Assembly: GCF_023806085.1 (NCBI RefSeq)
Contig: NZ_JAMSLX010000010.1
Location: forward strand, 1 to 64,000
DNA: 64,000 nucleotides
From: Hephaestia sp. MAHUQ-44
GTDB taxonomy: Bacteria; Pseudomonadota; Alphaproteobacteria; Sphingomonadales; Sphingomonadaceae
Reading direction: 5' to 3'
The notes beneath the pieces were generated by a model that had not been told where the DNA came from, did no database searches, and saw only the letters and a program-made list of their open reading frames with translations. Positions within the stretch are counted from its first letter, which is position 1; each line of letters starts with the position of its first letter. Of the stretch, positions 42,845 to 51,099 are shown one piece after another. Position numbers and translations under genes: made by a program.

Positions 42845-44292
42845 CTGAAACCGGCATTCTTGCATTTGGCGCCTATATCCCGCGCCGTCGTCTGCAACGC
42901 GCAGCAATATATGCGGCCAATCAATGGTATGCGCCGGGGCTGAAGGGGCTCGCCAAAGGCGAGCGCGCGATCGCGAATTGGGACGAGGACTCGATCACCA
43001 TGGCGGTCGAAGCCGCGCGTGACTGCCTGGCCGGGGTCGATCGCGCGGCGGTTGCCGGGGTGACGCTGGCATCGACGACGCTGCCGTTTGCCGATCGGCT
43101 CAACGCCGGTATCGTCAAGGAAGCCTTGGCGCTTGCCGACACCACCGCCGCCTCCGACGCGACCGGCAGTCTCCGCGCGGGTACCAGCGCGCTGCTCGCG
43201 GCGCTCGAAGGCAGTCGTTCCCGCCTGTGCATCGCGGCCGACCTGCGCAAGGCACCCGCCGCATCAGAGGCCGAGTTGATCCACGGTGATGGCGCTGCCG
43301 CGATCCTTGTCGGCCGAGGAGATGTGATCGCGCGACTGATCGCGAGCCACAGTGTCACGATCGATTTCGTCGATCACTTCCGCAGCGCCGCTGCTGATTT
43401 CGACTACCATTGGGAGGGTCGCTGGGTCCGCGACGAAGGCTATACCGGCATCCTCGGCGGGGCGATCACTGCCGCATTGCACGCCGCGCAGATCGCACCC
43501 GAGACGATCGACCATGCCATCATCGCGGTTTGCGCCCGCGGGGCCGCGGCGGGGGTCGCCAAAAAGACCGGCCTTCGTCCCGAAGCAGTAGCCGACACGC
43601 TGTCCGCCACGGTAGGCGACACCGGCGCTGCCCATCCATTGCTGATGCTGGCCACCGCGCTGGAAGTCGCGGCCCCAGGCCAACGCATCCTTGTCGCCGG
43701 CTTCGGTCAGGGCGCCGATGTCCTGATTTTCGAGACGACCGAAGCCTTGGCACGCCTGCCGGGCCGGCGTGGCGTTGCAGGACATCTGGCGGACCGTCAG
43801 GAAGACCTCAATTACATGCGCTTCCTGTTCCATCGCGGGTTGCTGGAGGTCGAACGCGGCATGCGCGCGGAGATGGATGAGAAGCAGCCAGGCACGACAC
43901 TCTATCGCCATCGCCGGACGACGCTGGGGCTGGTCGGCGGGCGCTGCACCGAAACCGGCACGGTCCAGTTTCCCAAAAGCGATATCGGCGTCAATCCGAA
44001 CAATCGCACGATCGGTACGCAAGAGGATTATCCGCTCGCCGACAAGGCAGCGCGCGTCGTCACCTACACCGCGGATCGACTCAGCTATTCGCCCGATCCC
44101 CCCGTTTATTACGGCACGATCGACTTTGATGGCGGTGGTCGGCTGGTGACCGAGTTTGCCGAGGTCACCGGCGACGATATCGAGGTCGGGCGGCCGATGC
44201 GGATGGTGTTCCGCATCAAGGCGCTCGATCGGAATCGCGGCTTCGTCAAATATTTCTGGAAAGCGACACCGCTCATCGAAGGAGGTCAATGA
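42841..44292 (+). CDS. HMG-CoA synthase/KAS III-like protein fused to a DUF35 OB-fold domain, catalytic residues replaced
   Basis: The product is 483 residues. Residues about 1-340 have the condensing-enzyme (thiolase) fold of HMG-CoA synthase, starting with GILAFGAYIPRRRLQ. At the nucleophile position the family has CxAGT; here it is LRAGTSAL with Leu at 111. The usual Glu is replaced in STTLPFADRLN, and the usual His region reads AVCARGAA. The C-terminal part (about 355-480) is an OB-fold DUF35 domain (VYYGTIDFDGGGRLVTEF), but its zinc ribbon keeps only one Cys (GGRCTETGTVQFP). It may be a non-catalytic partner of the thiolase, whose gene overlaps its stop by four bases. Confidence 0.85.
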   Translation: MTETGILAFGAYIPRRRLQRAAIYAANQWYAPGLKGLAKGERAIANWDEDSITMAVEAARDCLAGVDRAAVAGVTLASTTLPFADRLNAGIVKEALALADTTAASDATGSLRAGTSALLAALEGSRSRLCIAADLRKAPAASEAELIHGDGAAAILVGRGDVIARLIASHSVTIDFVDHFRSAAADFDYHWEGRWVRDEGYTGILGGAITAALHAAQIAPETIDHAIIAVCARGAAAGVAKKTGLRPEAVADTLSATVGDTGAAHPLLMLATALEVAAPGQRILVAGFGQGADVLIFETTEALARLPGRRGVAGHLADRQEDLNYMRFLFHRGLLEVERGMRAEMDEKQPGTTLYRHRRTTLGLVGGRCTETGTVQFPKSDIGVNPNNRTIGTQEDYPLADKAARVVTYTADRLSYSPDPPVYYGTIDFDGGGRLVTEFAEVTGDDIEVGRPMRMVFRIKALDRNRGFVKYFWKATPLIEGGQ

Positions 44293-45491
44293 TGGCGCGC
44301 GGCATCAAGGACAAGGTGGCCATCCTCGGCATGGGGTGCGCCCGTTTCGGCGAACGGTGGAACGATGATGCCGACACGCTGATGGTAGAGGCATTCGAAG
44401 AAGCGATCACCGATGCGGGCATCGAAACGAGCCAGATCGATGCGGCATGGCTGGGGGTCGCATTCGACGCGATCAATATCGGGCCGTCGGGTATTCCGCT
44501 TTCGATCGCGTTGCGTCTGCCCAATATCGGCGTGACCAAGGTCGAAAACTACTGCGCCAGCGGCACCGAAAGTTTTCGTGGCGCCGTCTATGCGGTCGCA
44601 TCGGGGGCCGCCGATATCGCGCTCGCGATGGGCGTCGAGAAGCTTAAGGATACGGGCTATGGCGGGCTGCCGGTGCGCAGCCGGGGCTCGACCTTCGACA
44701 TGGTCGGCGTGACCGGTTCGGCGCCGGGAAATTTCGCTCAGCTGGCGGCGGCATATCGTACCAAACACGGCGTGGGGAAGGACGACCTCAAGCGCGCGAT
44801 GGCGCACATCTCGGTCAAGAGCCACGATAATGGCGCAAGGAATCCCAAAGCGCATCTTCGTAACCGGGTCGATATCGATACGGTGCTGAACGCGCCGATG
44901 ATCGCCGAACCGCTGGGGCTCTATGATTGTTGCGGCGTTTCGGACGGGGCGGCGTGCGCGATCGTCACCACGCCCGACATCGCTCGCGCCCTGGGCAAGC
45001 ATGATCAGGTGCTCGTCAAGGCGCTCCAGGTTGCCTCCTCCAACGGCTGGGAATTGCAGCAAGGCGGCGGCTGGGACGGCAGCTATTTCCACACCACGCG
45101 GGTCGCGGCGGCGAAAGCCTATGACGAGGCCGGCATCAACGCTCCGCGCGACCAGATCGACCTGATGGAAGTGCATGATTGCTTCTCGATCACCGAACTG
45201 GTGACGATGGAAGATCTGTTCGTTTCCCGGGAAGGGGAAGGCTGGAAGGACGTACGCGACGGCTTCTTCGATGCCGACGGCCGGATTCCCTGCCAGATCG
45301 ACGGCGGGTTGAAATGCTTCGGGCATCCGATCGGCGCTTCCGGCCTGCGGATGATCTACGAAAACTACCTCCAGTTGCTCGGCCGCGCGGGCGAGCGCCA
45401 GCGGCGCGATCCTCCGGCGCTCGCGCTGAGCCACAATCTCGGCGGTTCGCCGATCCAGAACGTCTCGTCAGTCGCGATCGTCGGGCTTTAG
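44289..45491 (+). CDS. SCPx/SCP2-type thiolase (acetyl-CoA acetyltransferase family)
   Basis: The product is 400 residues. NYCASGTESFRGAVYAVASG gives the nucleophilic Cys in the SCP2-thiolase context. HDCFSITELV holds the conserved HxCF His, and GGLKCFGHPIGASG the second catalytic region. Proteins of this subgroup cleave 3-oxoacyl-CoA, often 2-methyl-branched, and their relatives in steroid degradation act as retro-aldolases with a DUF35 partner. The canonical Cys and His are present, so thiolysis is likely. It begins with ATGATG overlapping the OB-fold fusion gene, so the pair probably forms a complex. Confidence 0.92.
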   Translation: MMARGIKDKVAILGMGCARFGERWNDDADTLMVEAFEEAITDAGIETSQIDAAWLGVAFDAINIGPSGIPLSIALRLPNIGVTKVENYCASGTESFRGAVYAVASGAADIALAMGVEKLKDTGYGGLPVRSRGSTFDMVGVTGSAPGNFAQLAAAYRTKHGVGKDDLKRAMAHISVKSHDNGARNPKAHLRNRVDIDTVLNAPMIAEPLGLYDCCGVSDGAACAIVTTPDIARALGKHDQVLVKALQVASSNGWELQQGGGWDGSYFHTTRVAAAKAYDEAGINAPRDQIDLMEVHDCFSITELVTMEDLFVSREGEGWKDVRDGFFDADGRIPCQIDGGLKCFGHPIGASGLRMIYENYLQLLGRAGERQRRDPPALALSHNLGGSPIQNVSSVAIVGL

Positions 45492-45492
45492 C

Positions 45493-46671
45493 ATGGCTGA
45501 CGCCGACCATCATGGCGGGATCGACGCGGGATCGTTCGCGACGTTCGCAGAGCAATTGGACAAATACGTACGTCACCGGCTGATCCCGGCCGAGCCGGAG
45601 GTGATCGCCGGTGACTCTATTCCTGAACCGATCCTCGCCGAAATGCGCGATATGGGGCTGTTCGGGCTGACCATCCCCCCCGAATATGGCGGCGCGGGGA
45701 TGAACGTCGCACAATATGTCGAAGCTGTTCGCCTGCTCGCTTATGGCCTGCCGGCATTCCGTTCGGTTATTTCGATCAATGTCGGGATTGTGTGTGCAGC
45801 GCTGGTCAACCATGGTTCCGCAGCCCAGCGCGCGCAATGGTTGCCGCGGCTGGCTGCCGGCGAGATCGCGTGCTTCGCGCTCACCGAACCCGACACCGGT
45901 TCCGACGTTGCCGCGCTACAAACCCGCGCAACGCGCGATGCGAATGGCTACGTGCTGAACGGCACCAAGCGCTTCATTTCCAACGCTCCCTTCGCGACCC
46001 TCGCGTTGATATTGGCGCGCACCAGCGCCGAACGCTTACCACGCAACGCCCATATCAGCGCGTTCCTCGTGCCGATGGATAGCATCGGCGTTCAGGTCGG
46101 CCCGCCCGAAGCGAAAATGGGTCAGGCGGGCTCGCAGATCGCCGACATCATCCTCGACAATGTCCGCGTCCCCCACAGCGCTCTGCTGGGCGATGTCGAA
46201 GGCACCGGCTTTGCCGCCGCGATGGAAAGCCTCGATAATGGCCGGTTGTCGATCGCGGCGACCAGTGCAGGCTATGCCCGGCGCATTCTCGACACCGCGA
46301 TCGCTTATGCGCGATCGCGTCAGGCATTCGGCGAACCGATCGCCAACTTCCAGTTGATCCAGGCGATGATCGCCGACAGCGAGGCGGAAATCTATGCCTC
46401 CGAATGCATGATCGCCGATGCCTGTCGGCGGATTGATGCCGGGGAACACGTCACCGTACAGGCCGCAAGCGCAAAGATGTTCGCATCGGAGGCGTGCGGC
46501 CGCATCGCCGATCGGTGCGTCCAGATCCACGGGGGGGCCGGTTATCTCAAAGCGTATGAGGCGGAACGCTTCTTTCGCGATTCGCGGGTCTATCGCATCT
46601 ATGAAGGGACGACGCAGGTGCTCCAACTCGTGATCGCCCGACGGCTGCTCCGCGAAGCGGCGGAGGCCTGA
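45493..46671 (+). CDS. acyl-CoA dehydrogenase
   Basis: The product is 392 residues with a complete ACAD pattern. FALTEPDTGSDVAALQTRA is the flavin/substrate loop, RQAFGEPIANFQLIQAMIAD the C-terminal helix region, IHGGAGYLKAYEAERFFRD the FAD adenine contact, and VYRIYEGTTQVLQLVIAR holds the catalytic Glu of the short/medium-chain group. It catalyses the first oxidation of beta-oxidation in the cytoplasm with ETF as acceptor. It begins two bases after the thiolase stop and is followed after one base by the CoA-transferase gene. Confidence 0.93.
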   Translation: MADADHHGGIDAGSFATFAEQLDKYVRHRLIPAEPEVIAGDSIPEPILAEMRDMGLFGLTIPPEYGGAGMNVAQYVEAVRLLAYGLPAFRSVISINVGIVCAALVNHGSAAQRAQWLPRLAAGEIACFALTEPDTGSDVAALQTRATRDANGYVLNGTKRFISNAPFATLALILARTSAERLPRNAHISAFLVPMDSIGVQVGPPEAKMGQAGSQIADIILDNVRVPHSALLGDVEGTGFAAAMESLDNGRLSIAATSAGYARRILDTAIAYARSRQAFGEPIANFQLIQAMIADSEAEIYASECMIADACRRIDAGEHVTVQAASAKMFASEACGRIADRCVQIHGGAGYLKAYEAERFFRDSRVYRIYEGTTQVLQLVIARRLLREAAEA

Positions 46672-46672
46672 C

Positions 46673-47878
46673 ATGTACCAATTGCTCTCCGGCCTCTCCG
46701 TGATCGAAGCATCGTCCTTCGTCGCGTCACCGACGGCAGGCCTCTATCTTGCGCAGATGGGGGCGGAGGTGATCCGTATCGACCAGATCGGGGGCGGTCC
46801 CGATTTCAAGCGCTGGCCCAAGGGGCCAAGCGGCTCCAGCCTCTATTGGGAGAACCTCAACCGCGCCAAGAAATCGGTCGCGATCGATCTCGCCAGGCCC
46901 GAAGGTCGCGCGCTGATGCAACGACTGGCGGCCTCGAGCGGGCAGTTCATCACCAACTTCCCCGTCGCCGGCTTCCTCGCGCACGAGAAGCTTGCGGCAT
47001 ACAAACCCGATCTGGTGACCGTGCGGATCATGGGCCAGGCCAATGGCGGCCCCGCGCTCGACTATACCGTCAATTCGGCGATCGGCATTCCCGGCATGAC
47101 CGGCCCGGCCGACCTCGGGAACACGCCGGTCAACCATGTCCTGCCGGCCTGGGATCTGCTCAGCGGCGCCTATGCCGCCTTCGCCATGCTCGCGGCTATC
47201 CAGCACCGCGCGGTGACAGGGCGCGGCCAGGAAGTACGTATCCCGCTGGCCGACGTGGCGATCGGCACCGTCGCCAATCTCGGCATGCTCGCCGAGGTGA
47301 TCCAGCAAGGGCACGACCGCCCTCGGCTCGGCAACACCGTCTACGGAGCGTTCGGCCGCGATTTTGAGACGCGCGACGGCCGGCGCCTGATGCTGATGGC
47401 GATCACCCCGCGGCAATGGAGCGGCCTGGTCGCGGTGCTGGACATCGGCGAACAGGTGGCAGCGATCGAGGCCGAACGCGGCGTTTCCTTCGCGACCGAC
47501 GAAGGCGTTCGTTTCGATCACCGCGACGCGCTTTTCCCGCTGGTCGAGGCGAAGGTGCGCAATTGGGATTATGCGCCGCTGCAAACGGCGCTCGAGGCTG
47601 TCGGCGGCTGCTTCGGCGATTATGCAACGATGTCCCAAGCCGCCGCCGATCCCGTGTTGGTACGGGAAAACCCGATGTTCGGGCAGACCGCGAACGCGAG
47701 CGGGCTCGATTATCCAGCGCCGGGACCGTTCGCGACGCTGCCGTCGCACGAGCGCGGAGCCCCGCAGCGGGCCCCGCGACTGGGCGAGCACACCGGTGAA
47801 ATACTCGCCCAGCGTCTGGATATGAGCGATACGGAAATCCACGCCCTTGCCGGGGCCGGAGTCGTCGCGCTCGGCTGA
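46673..47878 (+). CDS. CaiB/BaiF family III CoA-transferase
   Basis: The product is 401 residues. LSVIEASSFVASPTAGLYLAQ and GAEVIRIDQIGGGPDFKRWP form the N-terminal Rossmann region. The probable catalytic Asp lies in PAWDLLSGAYAAFAML. It should transfer CoA to a pathway acid. The related alpha-methylacyl-CoA racemases share the fold, and racemisation of a 2-methyl-branched acyl-CoA would suit the surrounding MFE-2/SCPx genes; sequence alone does not decide. It is the last gene of the operon, 64 bases before a strong hairpin. Confidence 0.9.
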   Translation: MYQLLSGLSVIEASSFVASPTAGLYLAQMGAEVIRIDQIGGGPDFKRWPKGPSGSSLYWENLNRAKKSVAIDLARPEGRALMQRLAASSGQFITNFPVAGFLAHEKLAAYKPDLVTVRIMGQANGGPALDYTVNSAIGIPGMTGPADLGNTPVNHVLPAWDLLSGAYAAFAMLAAIQHRAVTGRGQEVRIPLADVAIGTVANLGMLAEVIQQGHDRPRLGNTVYGAFGRDFETRDGRRLMLMAITPRQWSGLVAVLDIGEQVAAIEAERGVSFATDEGVRFDHRDALFPLVEAKVRNWDYAPLQTALEAVGGCFGDYATMSQAAADPVLVRENPMFGQTANASGLDYPAPGPFATLPSHERGAPQRAPRLGEHTGEILAQRLDMSDTEIHALAGAGVVALG

Positions 47879-47942
47879 CCGGCGGTGGACTGCGCTCGCC
47901 CCATAGGGCGCTATTGCTCAACCCGCGCGATGCATAACAGCG

Positions 47943-47967
47943 CCGCACGCGCACGAGGCGCGTGCGG
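47943..47967. terminator. terminator between convergent CoA-transferase and enoyl-CoA hydratase genes
   Basis: CCGCACGCGC (47943-47952) and GCGCGTGCGG (47958-47967) form a perfect ten-bp stem with a five-base loop, followed by TTT on the plus strand. It lies after the plus-strand operon and close to the stop of the minus-strand gene. Confidence 0.65.
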
Positions 47968-47982
47968 TTTCAAGCATCGGGG

Positions 47983-48786
47983 CTAAGCGCCGGTGAAAGT
48001 CGGGGCACGCTTTTCGATGAACGCACGCACCGCTTCGTCATGGTCTGCGGTTGCATGCCCCAGCGCCTGCATCGCTGCGGAGAGTTCAAGGATGCTTGCC
48101 AGCGTCGCCCGGTGTCCTTCGCGCAGCAGCCGCTTGGTCATACGCACGGCGTGCGGCGGGTTCGCCGCGATCTTCGCTGCGATGCTACGCGCCTCAGCCA
48201 TCAATGCGTCGTCCGGCACCACGCGCGACACCAGTCCGCATGCCAGCGCCTGCGTCGCATCGAGCATCTCGCCGGTCAGCGCCAACTCGCTTGCCTTGGC
48301 AAAACCGATGATCCGCGGCAGCAGCCACGCGCCCCCATCGCCGGGCACGATTCCCAATTTGACGAAACTTTCGGCAAATTTCGCGCGCTCGCCGGCGATG
48401 CGGATATCGCACATGCACGCCAGATCGCACCCCGCGCCGATCGCCGCGCCGTTGACCGCAGCGATCACCGGCACCTCGAGCGCCTCGAACAGCAGCGGCA
48501 GCCGCTGGATGCCGGCACGATAATTACGCCGCGTCTGCGCCGGCACGGGGTCGCGCAGGCTCGATTTGGGCGCGACCATCGCGTTCAGATCGCCCCCCGA
48601 AGAGAAGGCCGTCCCTTCCCCGGTCAAAATCACCGCGCGCACCGTCAGATCATCGTCAAGCGCGCGCATCGTGGCCTCAAGCGCATCGATCATGGCGAGC
48701 CCTGAAATCGGATTGCGTTTTTCGGGCTGGTTCAGCGTGACGATCGCCGTCGTATCTTCGCGCTCAACACGCACGATATCACTCAT
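47983..48786 (-). CDS. enoyl-CoA hydratase/isomerase (crotonase family)
   Basis: The product is 267 residues. TAIVTLNQPEKRNPIS begins the fold, AFSSGGDLNAM and NGAAIGAGCDLACMCDIRIA form the oxyanion hole, and VKLGIVPGDGGAWLLPRIIG follows. The first Glu of canonical hydratases (GGGCELA) is replaced by Asp or Cys positions here, while the Asp in IVPGDGGA stands where the second Glu is found, so the reaction may be isomerisation or a special hydration. AAGGAGG lies upstream of the ATG. It is a single-gene unit behind box 8a. Confidence 0.88.
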   Translation of the reverse strand: MSDIVRVEREDTTAIVTLNQPEKRNPISGLAMIDALEATMRALDDDLTVRAVILTGEGTAFSSGGDLNAMVAPKSSLRDPVPAQTRRNYRAGIQRLPLLFEALEVPVIAAVNGAAIGAGCDLACMCDIRIAGERAKFAESFVKLGIVPGDGGAWLLPRIIGFAKASELALTGEMLDATQALACGLVSRVVPDDALMAEARSIAAKIAANPPHAVRMTKRLLREGHRATLASILELSAAMQALGHATADHDEAVRAFIEKRAPTFTGA

Positions 48787-48850
48787 GATTTCCTCCTTCG
48801 TATCTCAGCAATGAGGTACAGCGCCGGCCTCGCCGGCACACCACCGCCAC

Positions 48851-48860
48851 TTGCATCCAA
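48851..48860. promoter_or_regulatory. TTGCATGCAA-type operator box 8a
   Basis: TTGCATCCAA has one change from the consensus, 65 bases upstream of the minus-strand hydratase start. Confidence 0.55.
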
Positions 48861-48900
48861 ATTTCGCTATGGACAAGCCATTCCGCATCGACGATGCGCA

Positions 48901-48916
48901 ATATTGCATGCAATAT
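48901..48916. promoter_or_regulatory. TTGCATGCAA operator box 8b (16-bp palindrome)
   Basis: The exact box at 48904-48913 is extended to a perfect 16-bp palindrome, ATATTGCATGCAATAT. It lies 25 bases ahead of the plus-strand hydratase start and is the most symmetric copy in the window. Confidence 0.75.
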
Positions 48917-48940
48917 AGGCGTATCAAATTGGAGGCTGCC

Positions 48941-49810
48941 ATGTTCGAGACGCTACGCTATGAGGTCGACGGGCGGGTTGCGGTGATCACGCTCGATCGG
49001 CCTGACAAACTGAACGCTTATAACACCGCGATGATGGCCGAGCTTGTCGCTGCCTTCGACAGAAGTGATGCCGACGATCGGGTCGGCTGCGTCGTCCTCA
49101 CGGGATCGGGCCGCGCCTATTGCGCGGGGGCTGATATTTCGAGCGGGCATGCGGCGTTCGAGCGGCTTGCCGACGACCCTGCCCGTGCCGGACTTCGCTA
49201 CGGCGACCTTAGTCGCGATGGCGGCGGCGTCGCCGCGCTGCGCATCTTCGACAGCCTCAAGCCGGTGGTCGCCGCAATCAACGGCGCCGCCGTGGGCGTG
49301 GGCGCAACCATGCTTCTCGCCGCCGATATCCGCCTCGCAAGCAGCAACGCGAAATTCGGCTTCGTCTTCACGAAGCGTGGCATCATTCCCGAAGCCGCAT
49401 CGTCGTGGTTCCTGCCCCGTATCGTTGGCATATCGCGTGCGCTCGAATGGACAATGGCGGGCAGGATGGTGCGTGCCGATGAAGCGCTCGAGGCGGGGCT
49501 GATCCGCGCGCTGCACGCACCGGAAGACCTGATGCCCGCCGCGATGACATTGGCGCAGGAGATCGCCACGTCCGGCGCCCCCGTCGCGGTGTCGCTTACC
49601 CGCCAGATGATGTGGCGCATGCTCGGCGCCGCGCACCCGATGGAGGCACATCGCGTCGACAGCCGGGCGATGCAGGCGCGTGGCGGGGCCCCCGATACGC
49701 GAGAAGGCGTCCAGGCCTTTCTGGAAAAGCGCGATCCCCGTTTCGAGGAGAAGGTTTCCGACGGCTTGCCCGACATCTGGCCCGATCCGCTCAACACCCG
49801 TTTTTACTGA
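48941..49810 (+). CDS. enoyl-CoA hydratase/isomerase (crotonase family)
   Basis: The product is 289 residues. VAVITLDRPDKLNAYN begins the domain, AYCAGADIS and NGAAVGVGATMLLAADIRLAS form the oxyanion hole, and FTKRGIIPEAASSWFLPRIVG carries a Glu at the second catalytic position. The C-terminus is longer than usual, ending FEEKVSDGLPDIWP, as in crotonases from branched or aromatic degradation clusters. GGAGG lies six bases before the ATG. It is followed after ten bases by the ACAD11-type dehydrogenase, so the two probably act in sequence. Confidence 0.9.
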   Translation: MFETLRYEVDGRVAVITLDRPDKLNAYNTAMMAELVAAFDRSDADDRVGCVVLTGSGRAYCAGADISSGHAAFERLADDPARAGLRYGDLSRDGGGVAALRIFDSLKPVVAAINGAAVGVGATMLLAADIRLASSNAKFGFVFTKRGIIPEAASSWFLPRIVGISRALEWTMAGRMVRADEALEAGLIRALHAPEDLMPAAMTLAQEIATSGAPVAVSLTRQMMWRMLGAAHPMEAHRVDSRAMQARGGAPDTREGVQAFLEKRDPRFEEKVSDGLPDIWPDPLNTRFY

Positions 49811-49820
49811 AAGGCTTCCC

Positions 49821-51068
49821 ATGGATTTTCGTTATTCTGATCGACAGCTCCACTGGGTCGAGCGCGTTTCCGCTTTCATGCGCGACTGGGTCTATCCGAA
49901 CATCGACCGTTATCACCGGGAACAGGGAACGGCATCGGAGACGCGTTGGCGACAGGCGCCCCTGATCGACGAGTTGCAAGCGCGTGCAAAGGAAGCAGGT
50001 CTATGGAACCTGTTCATGCCGCCAGCCGCCCTCGCCCATGCCGCGAACGGCTTCGTTTTCGAAACGCCGGGCCTCAGCAATCTCGAATATGCGCCCGTGG
50101 CCGAACTGATGGGCCGCGTGGAATTCGCGTCGCGCGTCTTTAACTGCGCCCCTCCCGATTCGGGCAACATGGAACTGATGCTGCGTTATGGTTCGCTCGC
50201 CCAACAGGAGCGGTGGTTGCGTCCGCTTATGGAAGGTCGGTTCCGCTCGGCGTTCCTGATGACCGAGCCCGCGGTCGCCAGTTCGGACGCAACGAATATC
50301 GAGACCACGATCACGCGCGATGGCGATCATTATGTCATCAACGGCCGGAAATGGTGGTCGACCGGTGTCGGCGACCCCGCATGTGAGATGCTGATCGTGA
50401 TGGGCAAGAGCGACCCGGATGCCGCGCCGCATGCCCAGCAAAGCCAGATCATCGTCCCGCGCGATACACCCGGAATTACGATCGAGCGGATGCTGACGGT
50501 CTTTGGCTACGACGATGCGCCGCATGGCCACGGCGAAGTCCTGCTCGAGAATGTCCGGGTACCCGCGGAAAACCTGATCCTTGGAGAAGGGCGTGGATTC
50601 GAGATCGCCCAAGGGCGTCTGGGGCCAGGCCGTATCCACCACTGCATGCGTACCATCGGAGCGGCAGAGGCCGCGCTTGAGGCTATGTGCAGGCGATTGA
50701 AGTCACGAACCGCGTTCGGCAAACGGCTCGATCGGCATTCGCTCTGGCAGGAACGCATTGCCCGCGCGCGCACCGATATCGAGATGAGCCGTCTGCTCAC
50801 GCTCCGATGCGCCGATCTGCTGGACCATCACGATGCCAAAGACGTTCGACACGATATCTCGATGATCAAGCTCGCGATACCACGCGTTGCGCTGGCCGTG
50901 ATCGACGATGCGATTCAAGCGCATGGTGGTGCCGGCGTGGCCGCCGATTTCGGGCTGGCGGCAAGCTACGCCAAGATGCGGACGATGCGGCTCGTCGATG
51001 GGCCGGACGAGGTCCATTCCCGGGTCATCGCGCGCAAGGAACTGGCGCTTTATCCGACCACTGAATGA
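49821..51068 (+). CDS. ACAD10/11-type acyl-CoA dehydrogenase (LvaC-like)
   Basis: The product is 415 residues. The motifs MTEPAVASSDATNIETTI, YVINGRKWWSTG, ILGEGRGFEIAQGRLGPGR followed by IHHCMRTIG, and RLVDGPDEVHSRVIARKEL are those of the dehydrogenase part of ACAD10/ACAD11. That group converts 4-phosphoacyl-CoA esters produced by an APH-type kinase, as LvaC does in levulinate degradation. The matching kinase is encoded at 21,741 in the same putative regulon. The ATG at 49821 follows the hydratase stop by ten bases. The gene ends at the edge of the decayed transposase fragment. Confidence 0.9.
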   Translation: MDFRYSDRQLHWVERVSAFMRDWVYPNIDRYHREQGTASETRWRQAPLIDELQARAKEAGLWNLFMPPAALAHAANGFVFETPGLSNLEYAPVAELMGRVEFASRVFNCAPPDSGNMELMLRYGSLAQQERWLRPLMEGRFRSAFLMTEPAVASSDATNIETTITRDGDHYVINGRKWWSTGVGDPACEMLIVMGKSDPDAAPHAQQSQIIVPRDTPGITIERMLTVFGYDDAPHGHGEVLLENVRVPAENLILGEGRGFEIAQGRLGPGRIHHCMRTIGAAEAALEAMCRRLKSRTAFGKRLDRHSLWQERIARARTDIEMSRLLTLRCADLLDHHDAKDVRHDISMIKLAIPRVALAVIDDAIQAHGGAGVAADFGLAASYAKMRTMRLVDGPDEVHSRVIARKELALYPTTE

Positions 51069-51099
51069 CACACCGGCGGCGCAAGTTCGAATTCACCAT

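Noticed and set aside
50641..50660. TGCATGCG sequence similar to the operator core
   Set aside because: It lies inside the ACAD11-type gene and encodes the conserved HHCMRTIG motif, so it is explained by protein coding.
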